From NCBI RefSeq assembly GCF_022554085.1, contig NZ_JAKFYR010000017.1, forward strand, positions 1 through 44,944: DNA of 44,944 nucleotides, in the 5' to 3' direction. Position 1 is the stretch's first letter, and every line of letters begins with the position of its first letter. The notes beneath the pieces were generated by a model, which worked only from the letters and a program-made list of their open reading frames with translations, ran no database searches and was not told where the DNA came from. A program made the position numbers and the translations under genes. This stretch comes from Rhodococcus sp. CH91. Its GTDB lineage: Bacteria > Actinomycetota > Actinomycetes > Mycobacteriales > Mycobacteriaceae. This document shows positions 23,866-33,152 of this stretch, in pieces.

Positions 23866-25374
23866 TCAGGTGCCGCAGAAGGTCCGGAAGGTTTCGCTGA
23901 ACGACCTCGGCGCGGGAGAGGCGAACTCGGCCCATTCGTCGCGAGGTGCGAACGGATGGGTGACGACCTCGAGGAGCGTGTCGAACGGAGCGAGATCACC
24001 GGAGGTCGCGGCACGCAGTGCCGCATCGACCTGGTGGTTGCGCGGGATGTACAGCGGATTGACGCGATCCATCGCATCCGCCGCCTCCCGGGGATCCCGA
24101 CCGGCCGCTCCCAGCGCGGCGCGCCACCGTTCGAGCCACGGCGCGAGATGCTCGCGGGGCACGGCTCCCTCCGATGATGTCGCGCCGGAGCGGAGTTCGT
24201 CGGCGAGCGCGCGGAAGAGACCGGTCCAGTCGGCGCCGTACTCGCCCGCCAGCGTCAGCAGGTCGTCCACCAGTGGCCGCTCGACCGTTGCGCCGGCGAG
24301 GCCGAGTTTCGCCGCCATCCCCGTTGTGAAGTGGCTTTCGTACCGCTCGTCGAAGCTGTCGAGGACGGCGGTGACCGCCGCGATCGCATCGTTCGGATTC
24401 GAATCGACCAGTGTCAACAGGGTCTCCGCGAAGCGAGCCAGATTCCACTTCAGCACTGCAGGTTGGTTGCCGAAGGCGTACCGGCCGCTCTGATCGATGG
24501 AGCTGAAGACCGCGGACGGATCGAACGTATCGAGGAAGGCGCACGGACCGTAATCGATCGTCTCCCCCGAGATCGTCGTGTTGTCGGTGTTCATCACACC
24601 GTGCACGAAACCCACGAGCATCCACTGCGCCACCAAGGCGGCCTGCGCTTCCACGACGGCCGCGAAGAACGCCAGATACCGGTTCCCTTCACCTTCCTCC
24701 GGTAGCTCCGCCAGTTCCGGATAGTGCCGAGCGATCGCGTAGTCGGCGAGCGAGCGCAGCAAGCCCCGCTGACGAACCGCGAACTCGAAGGTGCCCACCC
24801 GCAGATGACTCGCCGCGACGCGTGCGAGCACCGCGCCGGGCTCGATACCGTTGCGATAGACCTTCCGGCCGGTCGCCACCACCGACAGCGCCCGCGTGGT
24901 GGGGATGCCGAGAGCATGCATCGCCTCGCTGACGAGGTACTCGCGGAGCATCGGACCGACCACCGCGAAACCGTCGCCGCCACGCGAGAACGGGGTGGGA
25001 CCCGAACCCTTGAGGTGCAGATCGGTTCGCCGGGCGTCGTCGCTCACGAGTTCGCCGAGGAGCAACGCCCGGCCGTCCCCGAGGAGCGGGGAGAAGCCAC
25101 CGAACTGGTGACCGGCATACGCCATCGCGACCGGCTTCGCCCCGGCCGGCACGGCCGCACCTGCCAGAACAGCGACGCCGTCGTCACTGCGCAGAGCCGC
25201 GACGTCGAGCCCGAGCGTCCGGGCGAGCTCGTCGTTGAGCACGAGCAACCGCGGGTCGGGTACCTCCGCACCCTGCCAGGGCACGGCCAGGGCACCCACC
25301 TCGTCGACGAAGGTGCTTTCGAGACCGGACACCGCGGTGCTCGTGCCTACTGGGAAATCCGGGATCGCAGTCAT
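23866..25374 (-). CDS. selO: SelO-type protein adenylyltransferase (YdiU/UPF0061)
   Basis: A 502-residue pseudokinase-fold enzyme that in E. coli and eukaryotes transfers AMP from ATP to Ser/Thr/Tyr of target proteins. Clear motifs: [58 protein letters not shown] (catalytic and metal site), [14 protein letters not shown], and the C-terminal FRTFCGT with the conserved Cys that is selenocysteine in eukaryotic SelO. ATG at 25374; a GTG lies one codon earlier. It is preceded on the same strand by the DUF2236 gene's 3' end. Role likely redox or stress-related. Confidence 0.95.
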   Translation of the reverse strand: MTAIPDFPVGTSTAVSGLESTFVDEVGALAVPWQGAEVPDPRLLVLNDELARTLGLDVAALRSDDGVAVLAGAAVPAGAKPVAMAYAGHQFGGFSPLLGDGRALLLGELVSDDARRTDLHLKGSGPTPFSRGGDGFAVVGPMLREYLVSEAMHALGIPTTRALSVVATGRKVYRNGIEPGAVLARVAASHLRVGTFEFAVRQRGLLRSLADYAIARHYPELAELPEEGEGNRYLAFFAAVVEAQAALVAQWMLVGFVHGVMNTDNTTISGETIDYGPCAFLDTFDPSAVFSSIDQSGRYAFGNQPAVLKWNLARFAETLLTLVDSNPNDAIAAVTAVLDSFDERYESHFTTGMAAKLGLAGATVERPLVDDLLTLAGEYGADWTGLFRALADELRSGATSSEGAVPREHLAPWLERWRAALGAAGRDPREAADAMDRVNPLYIPRNHQVDAALRAATSGDLAPFDTLLEVVTHPFAPRDEWAEFASPAPRSFSETFRTFCGT

Positions 25375-25474
25375 CACACGAGCCTAGACCGTGCCCGACG
25401 TGCGACTCCCTCGGCAGACCTCACCGAAAGGCGACTTTCACAGCGCTGACCTGGGGCGACGTCGGCTGCGACAT

Positions 25475-26338
25475 TCAAGCCTTGCGCGCTCGCACCTTGC
25501 GGTACGGAGTCTCGTCGATACGAGTGGTGATCTCGGCGACCATCTTGTCGTACGACTCGCTCTTGCGGGCGATGCCGATGAGGCGCTTGGTGGTGCGCGC
25601 AGCGGCGCGGAGGTTCATCGGGCGACCTTCGATGCCGTACATCAGGCGTGCCCACTCCGGCAGGATCGACAGCATGCCGTCCTGCACGACGACGAAGGTG
25701 AACACCTTCACCGGATTGCCACGCAGGCTCGGCTTGCGGAGGGCCTGCGTCACCTCGGCAGCCGCGAGCGACAGGGACAGCCAGTGGCGTTGCTCATCGA
25801 CGTATGCCTCGAGGTCGGCGCGGGTCGCGGGCAGGCGGGCGGGGTCTGCGCCGACGAGTTCCGCGGCGATGTGCTGCTCGACGACAAAAGCGTCCTGCTC
25901 GGCCGGGGTCAGGTCGAGACCGAAGGCCTCCGCGCCGCGCAGCAGGGCGAACGCGAGTGCGTTGTGGGTCCAGTCCAGCCACGCGGGCTCGTCGGCGCGC
26001 AGCGTGGTGCCGGTGTGCGGGTCGTCCCAGACCGCGTGCGCGTGCATGCGGCGCACCGACGCGGCGGCGGCATCCGCATGGGCCTTGTCACCGAACATGA
26101 CCGTGTCGAGATAGCGGCCGGTGCGCTCGTCCCGCCCCTTCGGATCGGCATATGCGGCCGACGCGTGCTCGAACAACCGCATCATGCCGGGGTTGAGCGC
26201 CTGCAGCAGGAGACCCGCCATGCCGGCGACACGGGAGGACGGGTCGGCGTACACCTTCCACGAGACGGAACCCGGGCCGAAATAGCCGTCGTCTTCACGG
26301 GGGGCGTTCTGGGCGGGTCGGGGGGTGGTCGTGGTCAC
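25475..26338 (-). CDS. DUF2236 (MpaB/Lcp-type oxygenase family) protein
   Basis: A 287-residue protein of the DUF2236 family, whose characterised relatives (latex-clearing protein Lcp, MpaB) are haem or oxygenase-type enzymes. Visible pattern: FGPGSVSWKVYADPSSRVAG, LLLQALNPGMMRLFEHASAA, RTGRYLDTVMFGDKAHADAA, then RRMHAHAVWDDPHTGTTLRA and PAWLDWTHNALAF. His in RMHAHAV and WTHNALA are at the positions conserved in the family. No signal peptide, unlike secreted Lcp. ATG at 26338. It lies upstream of selO on the same strand, 100 bp apart. Substrate unknown. Confidence 0.9.
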   Translation of the reverse strand: MTTTTPRPAQNAPREDDGYFGPGSVSWKVYADPSSRVAGMAGLLLQALNPGMMRLFEHASAAYADPKGRDERTGRYLDTVMFGDKAHADAAAASVRRMHAHAVWDDPHTGTTLRADEPAWLDWTHNALAFALLRGAEAFGLDLTPAEQDAFVVEQHIAAELVGADPARLPATRADLEAYVDEQRHWLSLSLAAAEVTQALRKPSLRGNPVKVFTFVVVQDGMLSILPEWARLMYGIEGRPMNLRAAARTTKRLIGIARKSESYDKMVAEITTRIDETPYRKVRARKA

Positions 26339-26491
26339 GTGCGGGACTCCTTCTCGGCACCGGGATGTGCATTCATGTGGATGTTATTGCGCTGCGCCGC
26401 ATCACGCGCGCCAACTCGCTCGGCCCTGCCCGAGGCGTGAACTGTCCGTGCCGCGCAGAACCGCGCTTCCGGACCACCCTCGGCCCTCCGC

Positions 26492-26914
26492 TCAGCCGCG
26501 ATCCCCGACGATCGCGGTCACCCGAATTTCGACCCGCATCTTCGGCGCACCCAGGGCCGTCACACCGACCTCCGTCCAGATCGGCGCTCGCGCACCCATC
26601 CTCGTGCGGAACTGCTCCACCATCACCCGGTTGTGATCGTCACCGATGGAATCATCGGCAGTGGGCACGTGATACGAGTTCACCGCGATCACGTCCCGCC
26701 ACGACGCGCCGGCGAGTGCGAGGGTGCGCTCGACGTTCTCGAAGGCCTGCACGATCTCGTCCTCCAACGCCTCGGGGAAGTTCCAGTCGTCGTCCCACCC
26801 GCCCTGCCCCGAGGTCTCCACCCGGTTGCCCACTCGTACGGCCTGGTTGTAATGCATCTTCTCGAGCTGCGTGTCGCCGTACCCCGGGGTGGCGAAGAAT
26901 TCCGGCTCGCTCAT
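26492..26914 (-). CDS. RidA/YjgF family protein, copy 2
   Basis: A 140-residue RidA-superfamily protein, by my alignment different from the product of 6222-6644 at 13 of 140 positions (about 91% identity). The core MHYNQAVRVGNRVETSGQGG and the helix EDEIVQAFENVERTLALAGA are the same. Changes such as A18E, I34T, H45N and G125K are scattered. ATG at 26914. It is divergent from MarR copy 2. Both copies are intact and under selection by appearance, so they may differ in expression or substrate rather than being redundant. Confidence 0.88.
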   Translation of the reverse strand: MSEPEFFATPGYGDTQLEKMHYNQAVRVGNRVETSGQGGWDDDWNFPEALEDEIVQAFENVERTLALAGASWRDVIAVNSYHVPTADDSIGDDHNRVMVEQFRTRMGARAPIWTEVGVTALGAPKMRVEIRVTAIVGDRG

Positions 26915-26930
26915 GTCGTTCCCTTCGTTG

Positions 26931-26978
26931 ACTTCATGTGTGAAGTGAACATACACGGGATGACTTCACGCGTAAAGT
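26931..26978. promoter_or_regulatory. Paired MarR operators, cassette copy 2
   Basis: ACTTCATGTGTGAAGT (26931-26946) is identical to the copy 1 site; ACTTCACGCGTAAAGT (26963-26978) differs from its copy 1 counterpart by one base (CACG to CGCG). The spacing of 32 bp is retained although other intergenic bases have changed. Confidence 0.65.
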
Positions 26979-27005
26979 AAATCCTGCGATCGGTATAGTT
27001 CGCCC

Positions 27006-27503
27006 ATGGGTAACACCGCCACCCCCCACCCGGACAAGGACACCAGCGAGACCGAGTGGCTGACCGCCGACGAGAAGGAAGCCTGGACCGGCCTGGTCTC
27101 ACTGATCCTGCTGTTGCCCGGCCGCTTGGAATCACCACTGCAGCAGGAAGCCGGACTGACCCTCTTCGAATACCTGGCACTGAGCCACATCTCCGAAGCA
27201 CCCCGACGACGCATCCGGATGAGCGAACTGGCCTACCTCGCCAACGGCTCGCTGTCACGACTGTCCAACGTCGTCAAACGATTCGAGCAACGCGGCTGGG
27301 CACAACGTTCACCCGACCCCGACGACGGCCGCTACACCCTCGTCGCCCTCACCGACACCGGCTACGAGGTGGTCGTCGAGGCCGCCCCGATCCATCTCCG
27401 CACCGTGCGGAAGTTCGCACTCGACCCGCTCTCCGCGACCGACAGAAAGGCACTGGCCCGTATCGCAGCGAAGCTGCGGGTGCGCCCGGCCGACATGGAA
27501 TGA
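27006..27503 (+). CDS. MarR family transcriptional regulator, copy 2
   Basis: A 165-residue MarR regulator differing from copy 1 (6737-7234) at 13 positions by my count (about 92% identity). The recognition helix SELAYLANGSLSRLSNVVKR and wing (SPDPDDGRYTLVAL) are unchanged, so both proteins should bind the same operators and can cross-regulate. Differences cluster at the N-terminus and in the C-terminal helix, parts involved in dimer and ligand contacts. ATG at 27006. Divergent from RidA copy 2. Confidence 0.93.
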   Translation: MGNTATPHPDKDTSETEWLTADEKEAWTGLVSLILLLPGRLESPLQQEAGLTLFEYLALSHISEAPRRRIRMSELAYLANGSLSRLSNVVKRFEQRGWAQRSPDPDDGRYTLVALTDTGYEVVVEAAPIHLRTVRKFALDPLSATDRKALARIAAKLRVRPADME

Positions 27504-27651
27504 ACGCTCCGCTCTCGGAGATGCCCGGCCGCTCGTTCGGTTGACTGCGCTGCTCAGGCCGACACCGCGGGGTGCTGTATATGCGCGCGGTTCGATGTAG
27601 TTTGAGCGGGAGTTCGGTGGATCGAGGTGCTCGGGGGGAGCGTGCGAGACG

Positions 27652-27840
27652 GTGGCCGAAGCGGACGCTACGACGGATGGCGGAAAATCTACGCCCTCAA
27701 CGGAACTGCAGGCGGCTGCACGGAGCACGGTCGATCACCACCCAGCCGGGCCGGTCACCGTGACGAGGAGAGTCGAGGCACGACGACGGAGCCTGCCCCG
27801 GCCCCGTTTCCCTTCCAGCAGAACGGAGTTCCCGGAGTGA
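27652..27840 (+). CDS. Possible small gene coupled to the DUF4185 gene
   Basis: A 62-codon frame starts GTG GCC GAA at 27652 and ends TGA at 27838-27840, overlapping the GTG start of the DUF4185 gene (27837-27839) as GTGA. A GGGGGGAG stretch lies about 11 bases upstream. The product begins VAEADATTDGGKSTPS, then becomes basic (VTRRVEARRRSLPRPR). No family recognised. The coupling favours a real leader gene; chance remains possible. Nothing else is seen in 27504-27651. Confidence 0.35.
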   Translation: MAEADATTDGGKSTPSTELQAAARSTVDHHPAGPVTVTRRVEARRRSLPRPRFPSSRTEFPE

Positions 27841-29075
27841 CTGTCAAGATAGGAGCAGTGACCGGGCCGAATACGTCGGCGGTCCAGTACGGCGTCGGAG
27901 GTACGGATCTGGGCATAGCTCGTCGCCTGCCCAACGGACGCCAGGCGGTCGTCCTGGGTGACACCTTCGACCAGATGAGTGTCGGTGGCCCGGGGTGGCG
28001 GTCCCCGGTAATACTGCTCACGGATGAACAGTCCCCCGCGGCATACGCCAACGGTCTGACATTCCACGGAGCCGTCGGCGGCTCCTACGCCCGCCAGTTG
28101 TGGCCGTACAACCATGACAGGGCACCGTGGACCAATGGCGGATTCTCCACGGTCCTGCCGTCGGACCTTCTGGTCATCGGTTCCCGCATCTACCTGTTCG
28201 TCACGGTCTGCCGGTCCCTCTCGGAGGTTCTCTGGACGGAGATCCAGTATTCCGACGACAACGGTCAGAGCTGGGTTCACGCAGGCCCCGCCGGACAACG
28301 TCCATGGCATCACGAGGGCGCATTCCAGATGGGCATCACCTGGGAACTCGGGCCCGATGGCTGGGTCTACATCATGGGAAACAAGTGGTTGGTGGACGGC
28401 GGCTCCAACGTTCATCTGTACCGGTGCCGCCCCCACGAGGTGGCGGACCGCTCCACGTGGTCCGGCTGGGGGTGGAACGGGACGGACTGGGGATGGAACC
28501 GGGCGTGTTCGGACATCTTCCCGGCGGGAACCAAGGTCCGGGAGATGAACCTCCGCGTGGTCCAAGGTCAATGGCTCCTCACCTATACCCAGACCGCCCC
28601 GGACATCCGCGTGGACGTGAAGGGCCTTCGCAACGGGCCGACCTCCCATATCGGGAACGCTCCGACCACAACCGTGGTCCGCCACGTGGCACATGACATC
28701 GAGCATCAGGACCGCAACAACACTCTGGCCCAGTGCTACGGCGGGTACGTCCTCGAAGGCTCGACGCTGGACGAGCTCTACGTCCTGGTCTCCCAATGGG
28801 ACACCCGCGACGACTGGCCCTACCAGATCAACCTCTACCGGCACACGGTCCACGCCGACATCCCACGTCCGGAACCGCCCGCCCCGGACCCGACACTGGA
28901 GGAGCTCGTGGACGAGAACTACCTCCTGTCGCGAGCCATCCTGGCCACGGTGTCCGGGAACACGGCGGACCTCCCCACCGCGCCGGCGGCGGAGACATTC
29001 GACGTGGCGACGGACACCAACACCGCATTGTGGCGTCTCGCCCGAGCCGTAGGTGCGAACACGGGAGGAATCTGA
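27837..29075 (+). CDS. DUF4185 beta-propeller protein
   Basis: A 412-residue protein with the DUF4185 pattern: YGVGGTDLGIARRLPNGRQA with VVLGDTFDQM, then QYSDDNGQSWVHAGP, WYGP-like WELGPDGWVYIMGNKW, and VREMNLRVVQGQWLLTY, repeats that fit a five-bladed glycosidase-like propeller. Related domains occur in actinobacterial surface proteins and in actinophage tail-associated proteins. The C-terminal helix (LEELVDENYLLSRAILATVS) may mediate assembly. No signal peptide. GTG at 27837 with CGGAG eight bases upstream. A MurE-like ligase gene follows after 79 bp on the same strand; a link to the cell envelope is an inference. Confidence 0.8.
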   Translation: MTVKIGAVTGPNTSAVQYGVGGTDLGIARRLPNGRQAVVLGDTFDQMSVGGPGWRSPVILLTDEQSPAAYANGLTFHGAVGGSYARQLWPYNHDRAPWTNGGFSTVLPSDLLVIGSRIYLFVTVCRSLSEVLWTEIQYSDDNGQSWVHAGPAGQRPWHHEGAFQMGITWELGPDGWVYIMGNKWLVDGGSNVHLYRCRPHEVADRSTWSGWGWNGTDWGWNRACSDIFPAGTKVREMNLRVVQGQWLLTYTQTAPDIRVDVKGLRNGPTSHIGNAPTTTVVRHVAHDIEHQDRNNTLAQCYGGYVLEGSTLDELYVLVSQWDTRDDWPYQINLYRHTVHADIPRPEPPAPDPTLEELVDENYLLSRAILATVSGNTADLPTAPAAETFDVATDTNTALWRLARAVGANTGGI

Positions 29076-29154
29076 CCCGCCGCTGTCGAAGCCCGGCCCG
29101 CGGCTCGGATGACAGACGGGGCATCATTTCGCCACCCAGCGGGTATCCGCTCCC

Positions 29155-30657
29155 GTGCACCTCGACCCGGGCGCCCCTCGCCGTGCCACCCGGCGGATCC
29201 AGGTCGGCGACGTTGTTGCCCACCTCGGTGACGCCGTGCGTGCGCGGCCTTCCGGTGGGCACGACCGAGCCGTGACCGGGGTGAGTGACGATTCCCGCGC
29301 GGTGCGGCCCGGCGACCTCTATGCGGCGTTTCCGGGACACCGATTCCACGGTCTCGACTTCGAGGACGAAGCGGTCTCCCGCGGCGCCGCCGCGGTGCTC
29401 AGTGACCGCCCCTCCCATGCCTTGCCGACTGTCATCGTCGACAACCCCCGCCGCTGGGTGGGCCCGTTGGCGTCCTGGATTCACGGCCATCCCTCGCACG
29501 ACCTGCAGATCCACGGCATCACGGGCACCAACGGCAAGACGAGCGCGACCTACCTCCTCGACACCGCTCTCGCCGCCGACGGCGTCGTCACAGGCATGAT
29601 CGGCGGCGTCGTCGTCCGCGGCCCCGAGAGCACCCGGCCCGCTACCCGCACCACACCCGAAGCTGCAGTCGTCCACCGGACGCTCGCAGAGTTCCGGGAC
29701 CAGGGGGTGCGGGCGGTGGCGATGGAGGTCTCGTCACACGCGATCAGTCTGGGTCGAGTCGACGGGGTGCGGTTCCGTACGGCCGCGTTCACCAATCTCG
29801 GACCCGATCATCTCGATTTCCACCACACGATGGAACGGTATTTCGCGGCCAAGGCGGCATTGTTCGCCTCCGACCGCACGCAGACCGCCGTGGTCAATAT
29901 CGACGACGACTACGGCAGGAGGCTGGCCACTGCGGCGGAGGTTCCGGTCTGGACGCACTCGACGCGTGATGCAGGTGCCGATGTGTACGCGGACTCGATT
30001 CGGTGCGACGTCCACGGCACGACCTTCACCGTGCACACTCCGACCGGGCGCGCGACGGTGCGGCTGGCGCTGCTCGGTCCCCATCAGGTGGCCAATGCAC
30101 TGACGGCGCTGACCTCGGTGGCCGCTGCGGGCGGCGACGTCCTGCGGGCCGCGGCGGGCCTGGAGGCGCTGGCCTGTGTACCCGGCCGCCTCGAGCGCGT
30201 CGACTCCGGCCGGGACGTCCTCGCCCTGGTGGATTACATGCACAACACGTCCGGACAACGCGAACTGCTGCCCTTCCTCCGCTCACTGGCAGGTGAGCGA
30301 CGACTGGTTCTCGTCATCAGCGCGACGGGGGAACGTGACCCCGGCAAGCGTTTTCCGCTCGGCCACACCGCGGCGTCCTATGCCGACGTCGTGGTGGTCA
30401 CCGACGACAGTCCGTATTCCGAAGAACCTCGTGTTCTCAGGGAGGCGGTCGCCGAGGGCGCGTATGCCGCGCGCGGCGCCCGGGTCGTCGTCGAGGGCGA
30501 CCGTCGACGAGCGTTCGAGATCGCCGCTTCCTGCGCCGGGCCCGGTGACGTCGTCGTTGCGGCGGGCCGAGGTTGCGAACCGCGCCTGGTCTCCGGGAAC
30601 ACGACGATCCAGTTCGACGACCGCGACGAACTGCGTCGAGCGCTGCGCCGGGAATAG
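29155..30657 (+). CDS. MurE-like Mur ligase with altered substrate motifs
   Basis: A 500-residue ATP-dependent Mur ligase. N-terminal UDP-sugar domain part (VTGVSDDSRAVRPGDLYAAF), central ATP domain HGITGTNGKTSATYLL, FTNLGPDHLDFHHTMERYF with AAKAALF (carbamylated Lys), and C-terminal GERDPGKRFPLGHTAA. Overall closest to MurE. Odd: the meso-DAP recognition motif DNPR is DSPY here (VVTDDSPYSEEP), VDYAHTPD is VDYMHNTS, and GxGHE is GRGCEPR. So the amino-acid substrate probably differs, or it is not a peptidoglycan enzyme. It lies outside any dcw cluster. GTG at 29155 has a weak ribosome site but is the only start that covers the first domain. Confidence 0.85.
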   Translation: MHLDPGAPRRATRRIQVGDVVAHLGDAVRARPSGGHDRAVTGVSDDSRAVRPGDLYAAFPGHRFHGLDFEDEAVSRGAAAVLSDRPSHALPTVIVDNPRRWVGPLASWIHGHPSHDLQIHGITGTNGKTSATYLLDTALAADGVVTGMIGGVVVRGPESTRPATRTTPEAAVVHRTLAEFRDQGVRAVAMEVSSHAISLGRVDGVRFRTAAFTNLGPDHLDFHHTMERYFAAKAALFASDRTQTAVVNIDDDYGRRLATAAEVPVWTHSTRDAGADVYADSIRCDVHGTTFTVHTPTGRATVRLALLGPHQVANALTALTSVAAAGGDVLRAAAGLEALACVPGRLERVDSGRDVLALVDYMHNTSGQRELLPFLRSLAGERRLVLVISATGERDPGKRFPLGHTAASYADVVVVTDDSPYSEEPRVLREAVAEGAYAARGARVVVEGDRRRAFEIAASCAGPGDVVVAAGRGCEPRLVSGNTTIQFDDRDELRRALRRE

Positions 30658-30727
30658 CGGTGGCAGTGCGCGACGAAAGGTGCACGCTCGCTGTATGTTC
30701 AGCGCGCGAGCACTGCCGTGGCGGTGG

Positions 30728-30970
30728 TTACCGCGGCCTGTAGATCGTCGTTGCCCAACGGATCGCGGACTTCAGTTGGCTCTCACCGATCTCGAAGGCC
30801 TCGTCGACGTCCGGCTCCACCGGCACGCACGGGCAGTAACCGTTGGCGGGGCCGGCGTAGGTGGAGATGACGGACCCGTCGTCGACCACGAACACGTCGG
30901 GGTAGATCTCGCAGGCGTCCCGAACCGATCCGCCGGTCGCGATCGCCACGGTGACGTATCGAGTGAGCAC
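30728..30970 (-). CDS. Small hypothetical protein
   Basis: An 80-residue acidic frame (GGSVRDACEIYPDVFVVDDG, then SVISTYAGPANGYCPCVPVE, DEAFEIGESQLKSAIRWATT). Residue use looks coding and slightly recalls single-cluster ferredoxins (PDVFVVDDG and a final helix), but the Cys pattern is incomplete, so no function is proposed. The GTG at 30970 lies inside the 19-bp inverted repeat; a GTG at 30949 is an alternative start that clears it. Downstream partner of mshC on the same strand. Confidence 0.5.
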   Translation of the reverse strand: MLTRYVTVAIATGGSVRDACEIYPDVFVVDDGSVISTYAGPANGYCPCVPVEPDVDEAFEIGESQLKSAIRWATTIYRPR

Positions 30971-31016
30971 ATCTCGTCGTTACGCTTCGGTGCGTCGCGA
31001 CGAGATGTGCTCACTC
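30961..31016. terminator. Long hairpin after mshC
   Basis: GAGTGAGCACATCTCGTCG (30961-30979) and its exact complement (30998-31016) form a perfect 19-bp stem; inside, ACGC (30982-30985) can pair with GCGT (30992-30995). It lies 11 bp after the mshC stop. No T tract. Most likely the mshC operon terminator; its left arm overlaps the possible start of the small gene at 30970. Confidence 0.6.
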
Positions 31017-31026
31017 GGAGCAGGAT

Positions 31027-32268
31027 TCAGCGCAGCGGCACGCCCAGCAGCGCGTCGACCGCGTCGGCGAACAGGCCGGGCGCCGACGTGTCGTCGCCGC
31101 CCCGCTCGACGGCGAACGTCGCCCAGCCGTCCAGCGCGTCGAGGGCCTTGGGGGTGTCGAGATCGTCGGCGAGGTGCTGGCGCAGGCGCGCGACCACGTC
31201 CTCGGCAGACGCCGCCGACGACAGCGCGGCCGCCTGACGCCACAGCGCCAGACGCGCTTGCGCCTGCTCGAGTACCTCGGCCGTCCACGGACGGTCGGCG
31301 CGGTAGTGGCCCGACAGCAGGCCGAGGCGGATCGCGGCCGGGTCGACACCCTCGGCGCGGAGCTTGGAGACGAACACCAGGTTGCCGCGCGACTTGGACA
31401 TCTTCTCGCCGTCGAGGCCGATCATGCCGGTGTGCACGTAGTGCCGGGCGAAGCGCCGGTCGCCGGTGACGGCCTCGGCGTGCGCGGCGGAGAACTCGTG
31501 GTGCGGGAAGATCAGGTCGCTGCCGCCGCCCTGCACGTCGAAGCCGGACCCGATGCGGTTGAGGGCGATCGCCGCGCACTCGATGTGCCAGCCGGGACGG
31601 CCGTCGCCGAAGGGTGAGGGCCAGGCCGGCTCGCCGGGACGCTGTGCACGCCACAGCAACGCGTCGAGCGGGTTGCGCTTACCCGGACGATCCGGATCGC
31701 CACCGCGCTCGGCGAAGAACCGCATCATCGTGTCGTGGTCGTAGCCGGACTCGTAGCCGAACTGCTCGGTGGCGTCGATCCGGAAGTACACGTCGGGATA
31801 TTCGGCGTCGTCGACGATGTAGGCCGCCCCGGAGGCGACGAGCTTCTCGACGAGCTCGACGACCTCGTTCACCGATTCGACGGCACCGATGTAGTCGCGC
31901 GGGGGCAGCACACGCAGTGCTTCCATGTCCTCGCGGAACAGGGCGGTCTCGCGCATGCCGAGCACCATCCAGTCCTCGCCGTCGCGCTCGGCCCGCTCGA
32001 AGAGCGGATCGTCGACGTCGGTGACGTTCTGGACGTAGTGCACGTCGTGGCCGGCATCGCGCCAGATGCGGTTGACGAGATCGAAGGTCAGATAGGTGGC
32101 GGCATGGCCGAGATGCGTCGCGTCGTACGGGGTGATGCCGCACACGTACATCGTCGCGGTGGCACCCGGGACGACCGGGCGCACAGCGCGGTCCGCGGTG
32201 TCGAACAACCGCAGCGGAGGCCCCTGGCCGGGGACGGACGGGATCGCGACGTCGGACCAAGATTGCAT
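31027..32268 (-). CDS. mshC: Cysteine:glucosaminyl-inositol ligase of mycothiol synthesis
   Basis: A 413-residue class I aminoacyl-tRNA-synthetase-like enzyme that joins Cys to GlcN-Ins with ATP, the third step of mycothiol synthesis. Features: [16 protein letters not shown] with the zinc Cys and HxGH (HLGH), [30 protein letters not shown] (zinc Cys/His), [17 protein letters not shown], and KMSKS in [13 protein letters not shown]. It is shorter than CysS and lacks the tRNA-binding C-terminus, which separates MshC from cysteinyl-tRNA synthetase. ATG at 32268 ([14 protein letters not shown]) fits known MshC N-termini. Last of the block uppP-phosphatase-DUF3090-SCO1664-mshC, all minus strand. 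Confidence 0.96.
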   Translation of the reverse strand: MQSWSDVAIPSVPGQGPPLRLFDTADRAVRPVVPGATATMYVCGITPYDATHLGHAATYLTFDLVNRIWRDAGHDVHYVQNVTDVDDPLFERAERDGEDWMVLGMRETALFREDMEALRVLPPRDYIGAVESVNEVVELVEKLVASGAAYIVDDAEYPDVYFRIDATEQFGYESGYDHDTMMRFFAERGGDPDRPGKRNPLDALLWRAQRPGEPAWPSPFGDGRPGWHIECAAIALNRIGSGFDVQGGGSDLIFPHHEFSAAHAEAVTGDRRFARHYVHTGMIGLDGEKMSKSRGNLVFVSKLRAEGVDPAAIRLGLLSGHYRADRPWTAEVLEQAQARLALWRQAAALSSAASAEDVVARLRQHLADDLDTPKALDALDGWATFAVERGGDDTSAPGLFADAVDALLGVPLR

Positions 32269-32341
32269 GCCTACGAGCCTAGTGGAGCCCCGGCACTGCT
32301 CCACGCGGGCACCCGATCGTTCCGGCGGCCGCGACGACGGC

Positions 32342-33148
32342 TCAGAAGGCCGGCCAGGGAATGCGCCGGTCCCCACGCGGATACGGCATCACCGGATGTT
32401 CGAGCAGCGCGGTGATCCGGCGTTGCAGTGCACGGACCTCGGCGTCGGTGATGTACTCGCGCAACTCGTCGGCGAATCCGTCGTCGAAACGGCGCAGCAG
32501 CTTGTCGAGGTCGGTCAGCAGGCCGGGGTCGACGGGCTCGCCGCTCCATCCCCACAGCACGGTGCGCAGTTTGTCGTGCTGGTGCAGGCAGATGCCGTGA
32601 TCGACACCGTAGACGTGGCCGTCGAGCCCTTCGAGGACGTGCCCGCCCTTGCGGTCGGCGTTGTTGAGTACGACGTCGAGCACCGCCATGCGCTGCAGTC
32701 GGGGGTCGTCGGCGTGCACGAGCACCACCTCGTCGCCGCCGAGATCGCGGGCACGCAGGATCGGTAACCAGCCCTCCGCGACCGCACCGGCCGGGCACAG
32801 ATCCACCAGGTCGAGCCGTTCCGACTCATCTTCGGCGGACTCGCGGGTGTCGATCCAGCGCTGCACCATCCCGGGGCCGTAGGGACCGTCGCGCAGCACC
32901 GTGAGCGGAACGACCCCCCAGCCGAGGGCCTCGTCGATCAGGAACGACGCGACCTCGCGACCGGCGAGGGTTCCGTCGGGGAAGTCCCACAGGGGCCGCT
33001 CCCCGCGGATCGGCTTGTAGACACAGCGGACGGTGGTTTCGCCGAGCCCGGCGTCGCACACCAGGGTGGCGTTGCTCGCGTGCACGATCCGGCCGACGAC
33101 GGTGAGTTCGCCGTCGGTGAGCACGGTACGCACGTCGGCGGCCGTCAC
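32342..33148 (-). CDS. SCO1664 family protein (PI3/4-kinase-like fold)
   Basis: A 268-residue protein of the actinobacterial SCO1664 family. [20 protein letters not shown] is the nucleotide-binding Lys region of a PI3/4-kinase-like fold; [20 protein letters not shown] and [20 protein letters not shown] carry the catalytic N-D and D-H-G elements. The function is unknown; presence beside mshC and DUF3090 is conserved across actinobacteria. Its start lies 4 bp after the DUF3090 stop, so translation is probably coupled. ATG at 33148. Confidence 0.9.
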   Translation of the reverse strand: MTAADVRTVLTDGELTVVGRIVHASNATLVCDAGLGETTVRCVYKPIRGERPLWDFPDGTLAGREVASFLIDEALGWGVVPLTVLRDGPYGPGMVQRWIDTRESAEDESERLDLVDLCPAGAVAEGWLPILRARDLGGDEVVLVHADDPRLQRMAVLDVVLNNADRKGGHVLEGLDGHVYGVDHGICLHQHDKLRTVLWGWSGEPVDPGLLTDLDKLLRRFDDGFADELREYITDAEVRALQRRITALLEHPVMPYPRGDRRIPWPAF

Positions 33149-33152
33149 CTCG

